Source: Paraburkholderia eburnea (lineage in GTDB: Bacteria; Pseudomonadota; Gammaproteobacteria; Burkholderiales; Burkholderiaceae). From it: a stretch of DNA of 64,000 nt. The notes under the pieces were generated by a model. The model had not been told where the DNA came from, did no database searches, and saw only the letters and a program-made list of their open reading frames with translations. The DNA lies in contig NZ_PQGA01000007.1 in the NCBI RefSeq assembly GCF_002917095.1, forward strand, positions 62,001 to 126,000. The letters are read 5' to 3'. Below are positions 43,960-53,122 of this stretch, piece after piece (positions within the stretch are counted from its first letter, which is position 1; each line of letters opens with the position of its first letter). The position numbers and the translations under genes were made by a program.

Positions 43960-46130
43960 GACGCCTCCCCGATGCCTACGCCTCGCAGGGGCTGCTCATC
44001 AGCGGAGCGCGGGGTGATGTCCGTGAAGATGGTCGAGCCGCCAGCAGTGCGCTCCATCCTCAAGACACGGTCGGCCGCATTGATGGTCTCGGCCCGGTGC
44101 GCGATTACGACCCGGGTTATCTTCAGCTTCTTGATAGCGTCTGAGACAATCCGCTCGTTATTCGCATCGAGGTGACTCGTCGCCTCATCGAGAAAAAGGA
44201 TGCGCGGCTTCTTGTACAGCGCCCGCGCGAGGAGAATTCGCTGCTTCTGCCCTCCAGACAGCGAGGACCCCATGTCCCCCACCAGCGTATGAAATCCCAT
44301 CGGCATGGAAAGGATGTCCTTCAGCACCGACGCGTTTCTCGCGCAAGCCTTGATTTGCTCCAAATCAGGCCGGTCGTCGAAGAAGGAGATATTCTCGGCA
44401 ATAGTACCGGCGAAAAGCTGGTCGTCCTGCATGACCGCGCCGAACATGCTCCTGTACTTTTCCAGGCCTACCTGCCGTATCGAAATTCCGCCCACGGTTA
44501 CAGCACCGGAAGACGGCTTGAGCAGTCCGGTCATGATTTTCAGCAGTGTGGACTTGCCACAGCCACTCAGTCCTGTGATGGCCAAGTGCTCGCCGTCACG
44601 AATTGATAGAGACGCCGCGCTGATGACCGGCTTCTCCGTACTGGAATATCGATAGACAACGTTGCGAAGCTCGAGGTGTCCATTTGCGTTCACGACCCCT
44701 GGCATCTCGCCCAGCGACTCATCCTCCGGCGTTTCCAGCAGAATGTCTGCCAAGCGCCGCGTCTGGATACCGAGAATCTTCAGTTCATAGGCTTTATCGA
44801 CGAGGCTCGTGGCGCGTTGCGAGAACTGGTCACGGTAAGCGAGAAACGCGAGGAGCATGCCCAGTGTGACCTGCTTGTCAATGACAGCCACCGCTCCAAA
44901 CGCAAAAACAAGCAACTTTTCAGCCCTAAAAATCGCCGAATTGCAGGTGTGAAACACAATCATCAGCCGCTGCGTGCGCAACGCGGCATTCTTCTGCCTG
45001 ACAATAAGGTTGAGCCAGGCCGACAGCCGTGACATACCCTTGTTATAAAGCCGAACACTCTGAATTCCCCTGATGGTCTCGATAAGGTGGCTTTGTTGCT
45101 TCGCATCGAAGACGAACTGGCTTTCAGTCGCGAGCTGCAACGCGGTATAGAGGCATATGCGCAGCGCGATGTAGAGCGTGAGGGCGATGACCGTGATACT
45201 GGTGAGCCGCGCGTTGAAGAACAGCATCATGGACAAGGTACCGAGCGACATAAGCCCGTCTAGAATCGCCTCAACGAAGCTGGTCGTTAGGGTTGCCTGG
45301 ATGGTATTCACACTGCTTGCGCGCGTCAGGATGTCCGCAAGATGGCGCCGTTCGAAGAATGAGATGGGCAGCCGCACGAGGTGTGAGAACGTGCGGGCAA
45401 GCCATTGCACATTCAAGGATGTGCTCATGTACGTCACGGCCCACGCCCTTGCGAGTTCAACTAAGGTCTGCACCAGCCACAGCAATCCAAACCCGACACT
45501 GAGCGTGGTCACGAGCCCGACGTCGCCGCCAACAATTGCGTCGTCGACTATCCACTCGTTGAAGAACGGCGCCATCAGCGAGAACACCTCAATGGCCAAG
45601 GCGAGGAGAAATACTTGCGTGAGCGACTGCCGAAGGCCGATGATACGGCCCGTGAGAGTACGCAATTTCAGCGAACGAACTGGGCGTTGTTTTCGGAAAT
45701 CAAAATCCGGCGTCAGTTCAAGAGCGACCCCGGTAAATGCCTTGGAGAACTCATCGAGGCTTAGCACCCGCCTGCCCATCGCTGGGTCGTAGATTACGAC
45801 CGACTGATGCGTAACCGCCGAGAGTACGACAAAATGGCTGAGGTCCCAATGCAAAATGCAGGGAAGCTGCAAGCCCTTCAGTTCGTTGACTTCCAGCCGA
45901 AGCGGCCGGGAAGACATACCAAGGGCTCTGGCGACCTCCATCAGCTGCCGCAACGTGGTCCCTTTTAATGAAACAGAATGGCGGGTCCGCAGAGAGCGAA
46001 GGTCGGTGTGATGGCCATGTGTGGCCGCAACCATGACGAGGCAGGCCAAGCCGCACTCTGCTGCCTCAGTCTGGAGCACAGGCACAAGTTTTCGCTTGAA
46101 GCCAAACTGCAGGTTGGCAAACGGGTTCAT
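43956..46130 (-). CDS. C39-peptidase ABC exporter (bacteriocin-type)
   Basis: 724 residues from ATG 46130. The N-terminal C39 peptidase has Gln20, Cys26 ('LQTEAAECGLACLVMVAATH'), His99 ('HWDLSHFVVL') and Asp115 ('IYDPAMG'), so it should cut double-glycine leaders. Six membrane helices follow, then the ATPase with Walker A 'GLSGCGKSTLL', signature 'LSGGQKQRILLARAL', Walker B 'RILFLDEATSHLD' and the H-loop 'VVIAHRAETI'. It processes and exports the protein encoded just upstream. An in-frame GTG at 46235 would add 35 residues without family similarity. Confidence 0.92.
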   Translation of the reverse strand: MNPFANLQFGFKRKLVPVLQTEAAECGLACLVMVAATHGHHTDLRSLRTRHSVSLKGTTLRQLMEVARALGMSSRPLRLEVNELKGLQLPCILHWDLSHFVVLSAVTHQSVVIYDPAMGRRVLSLDEFSKAFTGVALELTPDFDFRKQRPVRSLKLRTLTGRIIGLRQSLTQVFLLALAIEVFSLMAPFFNEWIVDDAIVGGDVGLVTTLSVGFGLLWLVQTLVELARAWAVTYMSTSLNVQWLARTFSHLVRLPISFFERRHLADILTRASSVNTIQATLTTSFVEAILDGLMSLGTLSMMLFFNARLTSITVIALTLYIALRICLYTALQLATESQFVFDAKQQSHLIETIRGIQSVRLYNKGMSRLSAWLNLIVRQKNAALRTQRLMIVFHTCNSAIFRAEKLLVFAFGAVAVIDKQVTLGMLLAFLAYRDQFSQRATSLVDKAYELKILGIQTRRLADILLETPEDESLGEMPGVVNANGHLELRNVVYRYSSTEKPVISAASLSIRDGEHLAITGLSGCGKSTLLKIMTGLLKPSSGAVTVGGISIRQVGLEKYRSMFGAVMQDDQLFAGTIAENISFFDDRPDLEQIKACARNASVLKDILSMPMGFHTLVGDMGSSLSGGQKQRILLARALYKKPRILFLDEATSHLDANNERIVSDAIKKLKITRVVIAHRAETINAADRVLRMERTAGGSTIFTDITPRSADEQPLRGVGIGEAS

Positions 46131-46255
46131 GAACACCCTGTCATTCTGTGAAAGCAGCCGCCGGCGCACTCCCCCCAACCAGACGGCCGCCTGTTTTAGC
46201 CACCCATTCCGTGTCTGCGCTCTTGCGAAGCGCACCGCGGTCAGATACGCAATGC

Positions 46256-47122
46256 TCAGGCATACGCGACGTCGACGTCGTCCGGCGCGGTGTCGCCGTC
46301 GATACCTGCATCGCCATTCATTGCGGTGACGTCATCACCCGAGGCAGGTTCGGTTTGCGAGTCGATAGCATCTTGGTCAGCAAGCTCAGAAGTCGTCGTT
46401 TCGGACTCGTTGCCATCCGACGTCGTGTAGCTATCTACGGCAGTATTTTCGCCGTCGTTCGCCGTGCTGGAATCGGTCGGGTCGCTCGAGACCGTCGTAA
46501 CATCGTTCGTGGTCGTTGTGTCGTCGACGACGTTCGATGTATCGGTATCCGGCTCCGACGTTGAAGTTTCGCTCGATGACGATGTGGTGACTGGCTCCGA
46601 ACTGGTCGATGTCGCGTCGGACGATGTTGAGGACGAACTCGACGACGATGACGAGGAAGAGGACGAACCAGACGACGGTTCGGATAGCACGGGCGGGTCG
46701 CCTAACGGATAGTCGTTAGTCGTGCCGGAACTGCTCGAGCTGTTGCTGTGGACGTAGTTGTCGTAGGCCGTGCCGCCAAGTTCGCCAAGTGCGCCGCCTG
46801 CAATCGCGCCCGCCGCCGTGCCCTCAGGGCCAATCATAGAACCGGCCAAGCCGCCGAGCACCGCTCCAACGGCTCCAAAGCCAACCGCGCCGGTCGGTAG
46901 ATTGGAAAACGGACTGGTACTAGTGGTGCTCGAGCTCGATGAGGTGGTAGTCGGAGCTGTCGAGGTAGTGGGTGACCCAGTGCCAGAGGACAGTGACGAA
47001 CTTGTGGATGAGCTGGAAATGGTAGATGAACTGGAGCTTGTCGTAGTACTTGAACTGGTACTCGCGCTGGTAGTGGTGCCACCGCTGACTACTTCAACTT
47101 CGTCGAGGGACAACTCACGCAT
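46256..47122 (-). CDS. Double-glycine-leader, Ser/Thr-rich glycine-zipper secreted protein
   Basis: 288 residues. The leader MRELSLDEVEVVSGG is a textbook C39 substrate, with cleavage expected after Gly15. The mature protein has a Ser/Thr-rich low-complexity stretch (16-70) and a hydrophobic glycine-zipper core (about 76-118: 'GAVGFGAVGAVLGGLAG', 'GTAAGAIAGGALGELGG'). A second Ser-rich stretch and then a long Asp/Thr/Ser/Glu acidic tail follow. Glycine-zipper cores are known in class II bacteriocins and in the Cdz contact-killing proteins of Caulobacter. It precedes its exporter genes with the same polarity. The Ser-rich and acidic extension is atypical: most such cargoes are under 120 residues. 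No immunity gene is certain. Confidence 0.8.
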   Translation of the reverse strand: MRELSLDEVEVVSGGTTTSASTSSSTTTSSSSSTISSSSTSSSLSSGTGSPTTSTAPTTTSSSSSTTSTSPFSNLPTGAVGFGAVGAVLGGLAGSMIGPEGTAAGAIAGGALGELGGTAYDNYVHSNSSSSSGTTNDYPLGDPPVLSEPSSGSSSSSSSSSSSSSTSSDATSTSSEPVTTSSSSETSTSEPDTDTSNVVDDTTTTNDVTTVSSDPTDSSTANDGENTAVDSYTTSDGNESETTTSELADQDAIDSQTEPASGDDVTAMNGDAGIDGDTAPDDVDVAYA

Positions 47123-47689
47123 GACTGCCTCCGTCGGATTATTAAAGTCATTTCGATAACTACAGGGGAACTACGAAATTAGGATATGCGAGAACTGAAA
47201 GAATTCGACGTCTCCTGATTGATGCGCATTAGATTGAAATAATTTTTGCAAAATCACAAAGCTTGCAACGAGAAACTCTCACCGCCTAACTGATGTGAAA
47301 TGGGTAGTTTTATCTCTACTCTTTCAAAAAATAAACAAAATTATACAAAATATCGCTTTTCAACATCCTTTCCATTTATTTCCAATTATTTACAACAATG
47401 ACGACCGCGTCAGGCTATAGATAGAATTCTTATGCACGGAAGATATAGTTATGAGTTAAGTTTGCTAGCGCACGGAAATCATTATTAAATATATTGAACT
47501 CCCGCCTTATTCACAACACATATATTCAAATTGCATGCGCTTTTACACAATATCGAACTACGCAGAAGGTCATTTCGTCGCAGGTGCTTGCCTTCCCGGA
47601 GGGCCTGGTAGATTTCCGGCTTCAGGACCTGCACAGGCGGTCTAGCGTCGCTCCGGTTCGCGGCTACCGTCGCAGCCACGGCACTCACG
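47123..47689. promoter_or_regulatory. AT-rich leader of the secretion operon
   Basis: About 570 bases, the most AT-rich stretch in the window (47230-47480). It should contain the promoter of the secretion operon. The cargo start at 47122 has a GGAGGCAGTC-type site. No RNA or protein gene is convincing; short open frames on both strands near 47500-47770 read as unrelated text. Confidence 0.5.
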
Positions 47690-48184
47690 GTGTCGCTCGC
47701 AAATCTGTTCGCGCCACACAATGGCAGCGCCACTCGTAGAATCGCCGAAGCTATTGAAGAGTTGGAATACACGCCATTCGCACCGATTGCTTCTGAAGTC
47801 CGTGCCTATTGGGAACAAGAACATTCAAGCGCACGCTACGGAATCGTTACAAATGGTCGCCAATCAACCATCGCAATGATTTATATTGAGATGCACGACG
47901 GCTTCTCGCACGAGGGCTGGACCGAAGACCTACTAACAATCTTCAAAAGCGAACTTCCAGACTACGCAGCGATAAATTTGAATTTCGTAACATCTTGGCC
48001 AAAAAAAGAGCGCACCACGAAGCCGTCGTTGCACAGACTGCATTTTTCATTTCGCACACCCAGGGCAACCGAAATCGACTCATTCAGCACCGAGCGCCCG
48101 TTTGTGACCCCGGTCATGGCACTCCCGGCGCATGTGCCATTCGATACTGTCTTTGTCGACACAACCACGCCGGAAAAGGGTTAA
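47690..48184 (+). CDS. Unknown protein, possibly 5' truncated
   Basis: 164 residues if started at GTG 47690. The frame is open back to 47612 and encodes a hydrophobic stretch ('FAATVAATALTVSLANLF'), as of a signal or membrane helix, but with no start codon, so the true 5' end may be lost. The rest ('RRIAEAIEELEYTPFAPIAS', 'YGIVTNGRQSTIAMIYIEMH') is alpha/beta-like and unrecognised. It ends beside an IS remnant. Confidence 0.4.
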   Translation: MSLANLFAPHNGSATRRIAEAIEELEYTPFAPIASEVRAYWEQEHSSARYGIVTNGRQSTIAMIYIEMHDGFSHEGWTEDLLTIFKSELPDYAAINLNFVTSWPKKERTTKPSLHRLHFSFRTPRATEIDSFSTERPFVTPVMALPAHVPFDTVFVDTTTPEKG

Positions 48185-48310
48185 ACAACAGTCGCCCGTC
48201 GAGTCTCACACTCAGCACTCGCGCGCCCATCTCGTCAATTCCAACGAAATCATCGTCGACAAAACGAAACATTGTCATGCTCGTCGTAGGGTCGAGCGGC
48301 GAGGCGATGC

Positions 48311-48866
48311 TAGCCGTACGTGGGCAGCTCGGCAACCAGCTCTCGCAGTTCGGTGACGAGCGGCATGTCATCCAGAACGGGCGTCTTGCGCCGGTCGACC
48401 CACTCAGCAGGACGCTTCGACTTGACCGCGAGATTCGCGCGCGACACACCCAGGACTTCACAGACCGTCTTCAACGGTCGTCCCCCGGCAGCAATGGTGA
48501 GCGCGCAATCAATTTTTTTGCTCGACCGTACTCCACTGCTTCCCGGAGAATTTCCACTTCCATCGTTTTTTTGCCCAACAGCCGCTGAAGTTCGCGAATC
48601 TGCTTCATCGCTTCGGCAAGGTCCGATGCCGGAACCACCTGTTCGCCAGCACTGACGGCCGACAGGCTTCCATCCTGATAGAGCTTGCGCCAGGCGAAGA
48701 CCTGGCTGGCATTCACCTGATGGCGACGAGTAACACCGGAAATCATCGCGCCGGTCTCGAACGTCTCGCGCACTATCGCGAGCTTCTCCTCGACAGAACG
48801 CCGGCGGCGCTGCTCCGGCTGGGTCAGAACTTCGACCGGTTCTACGTTGTGGTTAGGCTTAAACAT
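48311..48866 (-). mobile_element. Remnant of an IS2-group (IS3 family) insertion sequence
   Basis: Complete orfA (48471-48866) followed by an orfB start (TTG at 48474, overlapping the orfA stop) reading '[20 protein letters not shown]' and 'LVTELRELVAELPTYG', where homology stops near 48312. The rest of orfB and the terminus are missing. An A7 run near the orfA 3' end would be the frameshift site. Confidence 0.8.
48471..48866 (-). CDS. IS2-group transposase OrfA
   Basis: 131 residues: '[20 protein letters not shown]', '[20 protein letters not shown]' (helix-turn-helix) and '[20 protein letters not shown]' (zipper), ending '[15 protein letters not shown]', all typical of IS2-type OrfA. Its orfB partner is truncated. 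Confidence 0.85.
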   Translation of the reverse strand: MFKPNHNVEPVEVLTQPEQRRRRSVEEKLAIVRETFETGAMISGVTRRHQVNASQVFAWRKLYQDGSLSAVSAGEQVVPASDLAEAMKQIRELQRLLGKKTMEVEILREAVEYGRAKKLIARSPLLPGDDR

Positions 48867-48881
48867 AGGCAGAAGACTACC

Positions 48882-49628
48882 TCATAATTCAAGCGTTACC
48901 CCGTGTCCGGTTTTCGTCGGGGCCGGTCCAATGGCATAGCCGAGAGCGACGACAAGGAGAACGAGACCGACGGGGATGCTGCCCAGGAAGATGAGAAGCG
49001 ATGCCAGTAGGCTGAGGAGAAACTGGGCGATAAAGTTCGGTGGGCTCGGCCATGCCTGGATTGTCCTCGTCAGAGAAACAGCTTCGTCAGCGAGTTGCCC
49101 GCTCCCGCCGAGATTGGCCGCACACTTGCGTTCGATTTCATAGACCGCCAGCATCGCCTTTTCTTTCTCTGCAAGCGATATAGACCCGATGTCGACAGCG
49201 AGCCTAACGGCTTTGGTGGTTGCCTCAAACTCACGCGTTAGCGTTTCCAGAAATCCTTGATGTTCCTCAAGCGTCACTGCCTCTGCTATGTCATCGCGCC
49301 GTACGTACACTCCGTGCGAGAAGAAATATTGCAGCAATGCGTCTGTCGTCCGCGCCTGAACCTGCGCGACAAAATCGCGTGCCGCCTGCTCTCGCTTCGA
49401 CAGTCTTTCGATGCTCGCCGAATCGATACGGCTACTGCCGGCAACTACAGACCGTACCGGCGTCGACGTACGACGGATGTTGTGCGTATAGCGAATGCTT
49501 GCGGTAACGCGCCCACGTGTGTTGTACGTGAACCCTTTGCCGCTAATGGACGTACTAACGCCACTCTTGCTAACGTTCAGGCGAATGCCAGGTGCAATCT
49601 TTATACTCTTTCGAAAGCCCCATTCCAT
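48882..49628 (-). CDS. DUF4236 protein with C-terminal membrane helices
   Basis: 248 residues. The N-terminus 'MEWGFRKSIKIAPGIRLNVS' plus 'KSGVSTSISGKGFTYNTRGR' is the DUF4236 domain. A helical middle (about 75-190) and two close membrane segments at the C-terminus ('IAQFLLSLLASLLIFLGSIP', 'VGLVLLVVALGYAIG') follow. It lies 99 bases downstream of the HNH gene of the Zorya-like operon and reads in the same direction, so it may belong to it. Function unknown. Confidence 0.7.
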   Translation of the reverse strand: MEWGFRKSIKIAPGIRLNVSKSGVSTSISGKGFTYNTRGRVTASIRYTHNIRRTSTPVRSVVAGSSRIDSASIERLSKREQAARDFVAQVQARTTDALLQYFFSHGVYVRRDDIAEAVTLEEHQGFLETLTREFEATTKAVRLAVDIGSISLAEKEKAMLAVYEIERKCAANLGGSGQLADEAVSLTRTIQAWPSPPNFIAQFLLSLLASLLIFLGSIPVGLVLLVVALGYAIGPAPTKTGHGVTLEL

Positions 49629-49727
49629 TTGCCCCCCGTTCTCTCAGTTCTTAATTTTTCTCGCGATGAGGTGGAACAAGGGACGACGAAAATTTTCGCA
49701 TCCCCAGTCTCTATCAGCAATGCAGTC

Positions 49728-50582
49728 TCAGGTATATCTGCGGTAACGCCCAGTAAACTCCTGATAATCTGGAAGCCCTTTCATGTGCCCATGCAAGGGT
49801 TCGTCCGCATGGCACTCTATGCACAGGACCGCTAGATTCGCCTCATTGTTATCGTGCTTTTGCCCATTTCGATGATGCACGTGCAAATATTTTGACGCCA
49901 CTCCCGCAAGCACAATGCTGCACTTCTCGCACCTGTATCCGCGCTGACTACGCGTTCTACTCGATACCTCGGCCCAGTCGTCGGAGTATTTATTAATCGG
50001 AGCCGTATCCGACGTGTAAATTGGTTTGACTGCCAGCAAGTCTTTCGGATACTTGTCGAAAAACTCGGACAGGCGAAACTGGCCGACGATTGAAAGGCGG
50101 CTCGGACGAGCCATCTGCATGTCAAAGCCCTTCCAGCGAATGTGCGCCAAGCAATTTTGACAGACGTCCAATTGCACCGGTTTGGACTTAATCCCACTGT
50201 CCAGCACATTCACATGAAAGAAGCCCGAGTCTGAAATCGCCACGACATATCGCTCGGAACGCTGATTCCTATACATGGTTTCGAGCGTACGGCAATGCGC
50301 GAAATGGTACTTCGGCATGCTCCCACGATTGCCGATGGACGGAACGTCCCGGATATAGACCAGGACACGGTATCCCTTGTACGCAAGAGTGCCGTCGTCC
50401 AGAATCTGAATCTGCTCAGCCGTTACGTCGATGCCCGCGCCTTGCAGACGGTCAATGACAGGCAAGTCAATCTCGGTGACGATATGCTGCGCGCCGAATC
50501 GCTCAATCAATGGCGCGCCCATCTTGTTCCGCAGGCCGTTAAACGTCGACCAGGTCAGGAAATCGGGTAGCTTGAAATTCAT
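49728..50582 (-). CDS. zorE: ZorE-like HNH endonuclease of a Zorya type II system
   Basis: 284 residues. The C-terminal HNH domain is clear: Cys218-x2-Cys221, His236-His237 ('YLHVHHRNGQKHDNNEANLA'), then Cys254-x2-Cys257-His. The N-terminal two thirds are unrecognised but include a CxxC-like 'DVCQNCLAHIRW', perhaps a second zinc site. The start overlaps the zorB stop (ATGA, 50579-50582). Known Zorya type II systems consist of zorA, zorB and an HNH protein, zorE. The match here is by gene order and domain type. Confidence 0.75.
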   Translation of the reverse strand: MNFKLPDFLTWSTFNGLRNKMGAPLIERFGAQHIVTEIDLPVIDRLQGAGIDVTAEQIQILDDGTLAYKGYRVLVYIRDVPSIGNRGSMPKYHFAHCRTLETMYRNQRSERYVVAISDSGFFHVNVLDSGIKSKPVQLDVCQNCLAHIRWKGFDMQMARPSRLSIVGQFRLSEFFDKYPKDLLAVKPIYTSDTAPINKYSDDWAEVSSRTRSQRGYRCEKCSIVLAGVASKYLHVHHRNGQKHDNNEANLAVLCIECHADEPLHGHMKGLPDYQEFTGRYRRYT

Positions 50583-51268
50583 TTCTGCAACTTCTGAGCG
50601 ATGAGGTCCATCTTGTCGCTCGCATTGGTCACAATGCGGAACTCGACGCGCTGATTCGCAAGTTGTGCTGCAGCCGAATGGTCACCCGGTGATATCGGAT
50701 GCGACGAGGACAAGCCGTTTGCCGTCACGTGCTGAATCAGCCACTTTTCCTTCGGCTGTACCTTCTGAAGCGACAGCAGGTATTCAAGCGTGCTGCGAGT
50801 GCGCGCCTGAGACAGCGCCATGTTATTGAAGTACGCGGTACGTTCATCCGTTGTGCCAGTCCACGCAGCACTGGTGTGACCCTCGATGCGAATTTCCTTC
50901 ACGGCGTCCTTAAACTGCCCGGATGTGAGCAGCGCGACATAGCGCGGGAAGAACTGTCCCAGCACCTCCTTGAAGCGAGGGCGCAGGTCCGACGACCCGG
51001 TCGCAAACAATACAGTCGGGTCGTTGAAGCGAATGGTCATATCGCCGAGAATTTCTGCATTCCACTGCTTGAGGTCCTTTTGGAACTCCTTCTGCAGCGC
51101 CAACTGCATGTCTTTCTTCGTCGTTTCGTAGTCTTTGACAACAAGCGTGGTGGTCTTTTCAACCCGCAGCATGAACGCTGCGGTCAAAAGCATGAAGACC
51201 AGCATGAGACCGGTCATCAGGTCGGCCATCGGAATCCAATGTGCCTGATTGCTGTGTTCCGAATCCAT
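50579..51268 (-). CDS. zorB: ZorB-like MotB/OmpA-domain protein
   Basis: 229 residues. One N-terminal membrane helix with the ion-channel Asp ('PMADLMTGLMLVFMLLTAAF', Asp16), a short helix, then an OmpA-like peptidoglycan-binding domain: 'VLFATGSSDLRPRFKEVLGQ', 'IRIEGHTSAAWTGTTDER', 'LSQARTRSTLEYLL' and 'ANQRVEFRI'. With ZorA it should form a MotAB-like ion-driven complex that senses phage infection. Begins 8 bases after zorA. Confidence 0.85.
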   Translation of the reverse strand: MDSEHSNQAHWIPMADLMTGLMLVFMLLTAAFMLRVEKTTTLVVKDYETTKKDMQLALQKEFQKDLKQWNAEILGDMTIRFNDPTVLFATGSSDLRPRFKEVLGQFFPRYVALLTSGQFKDAVKEIRIEGHTSAAWTGTTDERTAYFNNMALSQARTRSTLEYLLSLQKVQPKEKWLIQHVTANGLSSSHPISPGDHSAAAQLANQRVEFRIVTNASDKMDLIAQKLQK

Positions 51269-51276
51269 GCCCTACC

Positions 51277-52599
51277 TCACGCTGCGCTGGCCAAGCGGAC
51301 GACCTCGCGCAGGCGGTCTGTCAGCGGCGTGTAGTCGGCGACGAACTTCTCCGAGAGCGATGCCAACTGTCGGCCGAGCGACTCAAGACTCTTGTGAAGT
51401 TCCTCCTGCAAGCCTTTATCCAGAGTAACGACACTCTGACGTACCGCTTCCATCGAGCTCGTGAGGCCCTCATTCACTTCCATCTGGGACTTGCGCAGCG
51501 TGTCGGTCAACAGTTGCTTCATCTCCGACGAAGACGACTGCATTTGGGTACCAAGGTTTTTGACGACATCGGAAACGTCCGCCTGCACCTTGATTACGCC
51601 TTGCTTCATCGACTCGGTCATCTCATCGATTTTTCGCGAGAATTGAGGCGTGACGTCTCTCATCTGAGCCAACACATCGGCCATCGAGCGCTGCGACTGG
51701 TCAATCATTTGGTGCTGGTGAGCAAGCCCGCGCAGCGTGCCTTCTAACGCGGCTGCAGTGGCAGCAAAGCCCCCGGCTCTCTCGATAAAGACGCCAAGGC
51801 CCGCGGAGGCATTACGCAGGTCCTCGGCCGACTCCTTCTGCAACGCTTGAAGCTTATCCAGCTCCTCTTTGTATTGCTGTTGCCAGATAACTAGCTTCTC
51901 TACTGCGGCGTTCAGGTGGCGAAAGTTCTCGCCGAACTGCTCAGAAATTTTGGCATTGAAGTCACGGATAACTTCCTTCAGCGCTTCAATCAGCGCTTTC
52001 GAGCCGTCTTCTGACATGCGTTGGGCGAAGGTATCGAAGGAGGAGCGAAGCGAGCGCATTTCGTCCACTTGCTCTTGGCGCATCAGCTTCATTTGCGAAA
52101 GAAGGCTGCCTTCTTCGGTTCCCGACAGGCTGTGTTGCAGCGCGTTGGTTGCGGCGACAACATCATCGAGCGTCGCCCCCTTTTTTACGCCGTCTTTATT
52201 TCCGTCTTCTGCGGTTTTTTCGGATGATTTTCGTTGGTATTGCCGATAGCGAAGAACGAGCGCTCCGCATACGCCACTGGCGGACGCGAGAAACGCCGTC
52301 TTCACGCCCTCAAGAAGGTGCGGAACACTCTCGGAAACATCCGCGGAGTCGAAATGCAACAGCGCCCATGCGATGCTGCAAAAGCAGCCCAAGATACCGA
52401 CCGTCGTCAGAACCTCAGGTCCATAGGACACTGCGAACCGGTCGAACCGGGCGAAGCCGAACCAATAGGTCAATGCAAGGTTCGTCCCCACGAAAGCAAG
52501 TGTGAGCTTGTCGTCGAAGATAGTCGTCAGTAGGTCCCCGGCAAAGGCGTACGGGGACAACGTGATGCCCAAGAGGCACAGCGCAATTCTCAGCTTCAT
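51277..52599 (-). CDS. zorA: ZorA-like MotA-domain protein with long cytoplasmic tail
   Basis: 440 residues. Four hydrophobic segments in the first ~120 residues ('RIALCLLGITLSPYAFAG', 'EVLTTVGILGCFCSIAWALL', 'GVKTAFLASASGVCGALVLR') form the MotA/TolQ/ExbB-like proton channel. About 300 residues of coiled coil follow ('EVIRDFNAKISEQFGENFRH', 'LTDTLRKSQMEVNEGLTSSM'), the long tail typical of ZorA. First gene of the Zorya operon; the 630-bp gap upstream holds its promoter. Confidence 0.85.
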   Translation of the reverse strand: MKLRIALCLLGITLSPYAFAGDLLTTIFDDKLTLAFVGTNLALTYWFGFARFDRFAVSYGPEVLTTVGILGCFCSIAWALLHFDSADVSESVPHLLEGVKTAFLASASGVCGALVLRYRQYQRKSSEKTAEDGNKDGVKKGATLDDVVAATNALQHSLSGTEEGSLLSQMKLMRQEQVDEMRSLRSSFDTFAQRMSEDGSKALIEALKEVIRDFNAKISEQFGENFRHLNAAVEKLVIWQQQYKEELDKLQALQKESAEDLRNASAGLGVFIERAGGFAATAAALEGTLRGLAHQHQMIDQSQRSMADVLAQMRDVTPQFSRKIDEMTESMKQGVIKVQADVSDVVKNLGTQMQSSSSEMKQLLTDTLRKSQMEVNEGLTSSMEAVRQSVVTLDKGLQEELHKSLESLGRQLASLSEKFVADYTPLTDRLREVVRLASAA

Positions 52600-53122
52600 T
52601 TTCAGATTGGTCTCAGTGTGGTCCTGTCGTATGCAAATCGCATACGCACCAGACGGAGTCTGGTGGCCGCCCGCAAGCTAGCTCTTCGTCTAGCCGGCCA
52701 AGCGACATCATTCTTCTCAATTCTTACGGCGAGATTCTCTCAGAACTTGAGTAGACTGACAGCGCGGCCACCATTCAGACATACCATTCGTTGGTTTCGG
52801 CCGACAATACTGTCTGCTCTCTCGCCGCTCTCGCGTGAATTGGGGCTGGCTGCGACTTGGCTCGCGCCGACTCAACACCGGAGTTGGGGCCGATGGAACT
52901 GGAGCAGTGCCGAACGAGGCGCTCCGCGACGTAGCGAAAATCAACCTCGTTGCCTACGAACACGTCCGACATAATGCACCAGCATGCACGGCGCTCGTCG
53001 AGGCTTATGACATCACGGCAGTCACCGACAGTCCGAGGCGTGACGGGTCTACGAAGACTATTCCACCCCTATTATTCGCCCTCGCATGAAGGCATCCAGG
53101 CAAAAACGCGCCCATCTGCCTG
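52600..53122. promoter_or_regulatory. Upstream region of the Zorya operon
   Basis: About 520 bases without a convincing gene. CGTATGC-AAATC-GCATACG (52628-52646), a perfect 7-bp inverted repeat, lies 29 bases upstream of the zorA ATG and could be an operator. A plus-strand frame from 52835 is Arg/Ala/Asn-rich and not protein-like. Confidence 0.5.

Noticed and set aside
46600..47090. Tandem-repeat or CRISPR-like array in the Ser-rich gene
   Set aside because: The repetition comes from Ser/Thr codons in a coding region with a clear leader; units are irregular and there are no spacers.
46464..47159. Plus-strand Val/Asp/Glu-rich open frames opposite the secreted cargo
   Set aside because: Antisense images of Ser/Thr/Asp codons; the minus strand has the C39 leader and the operon.
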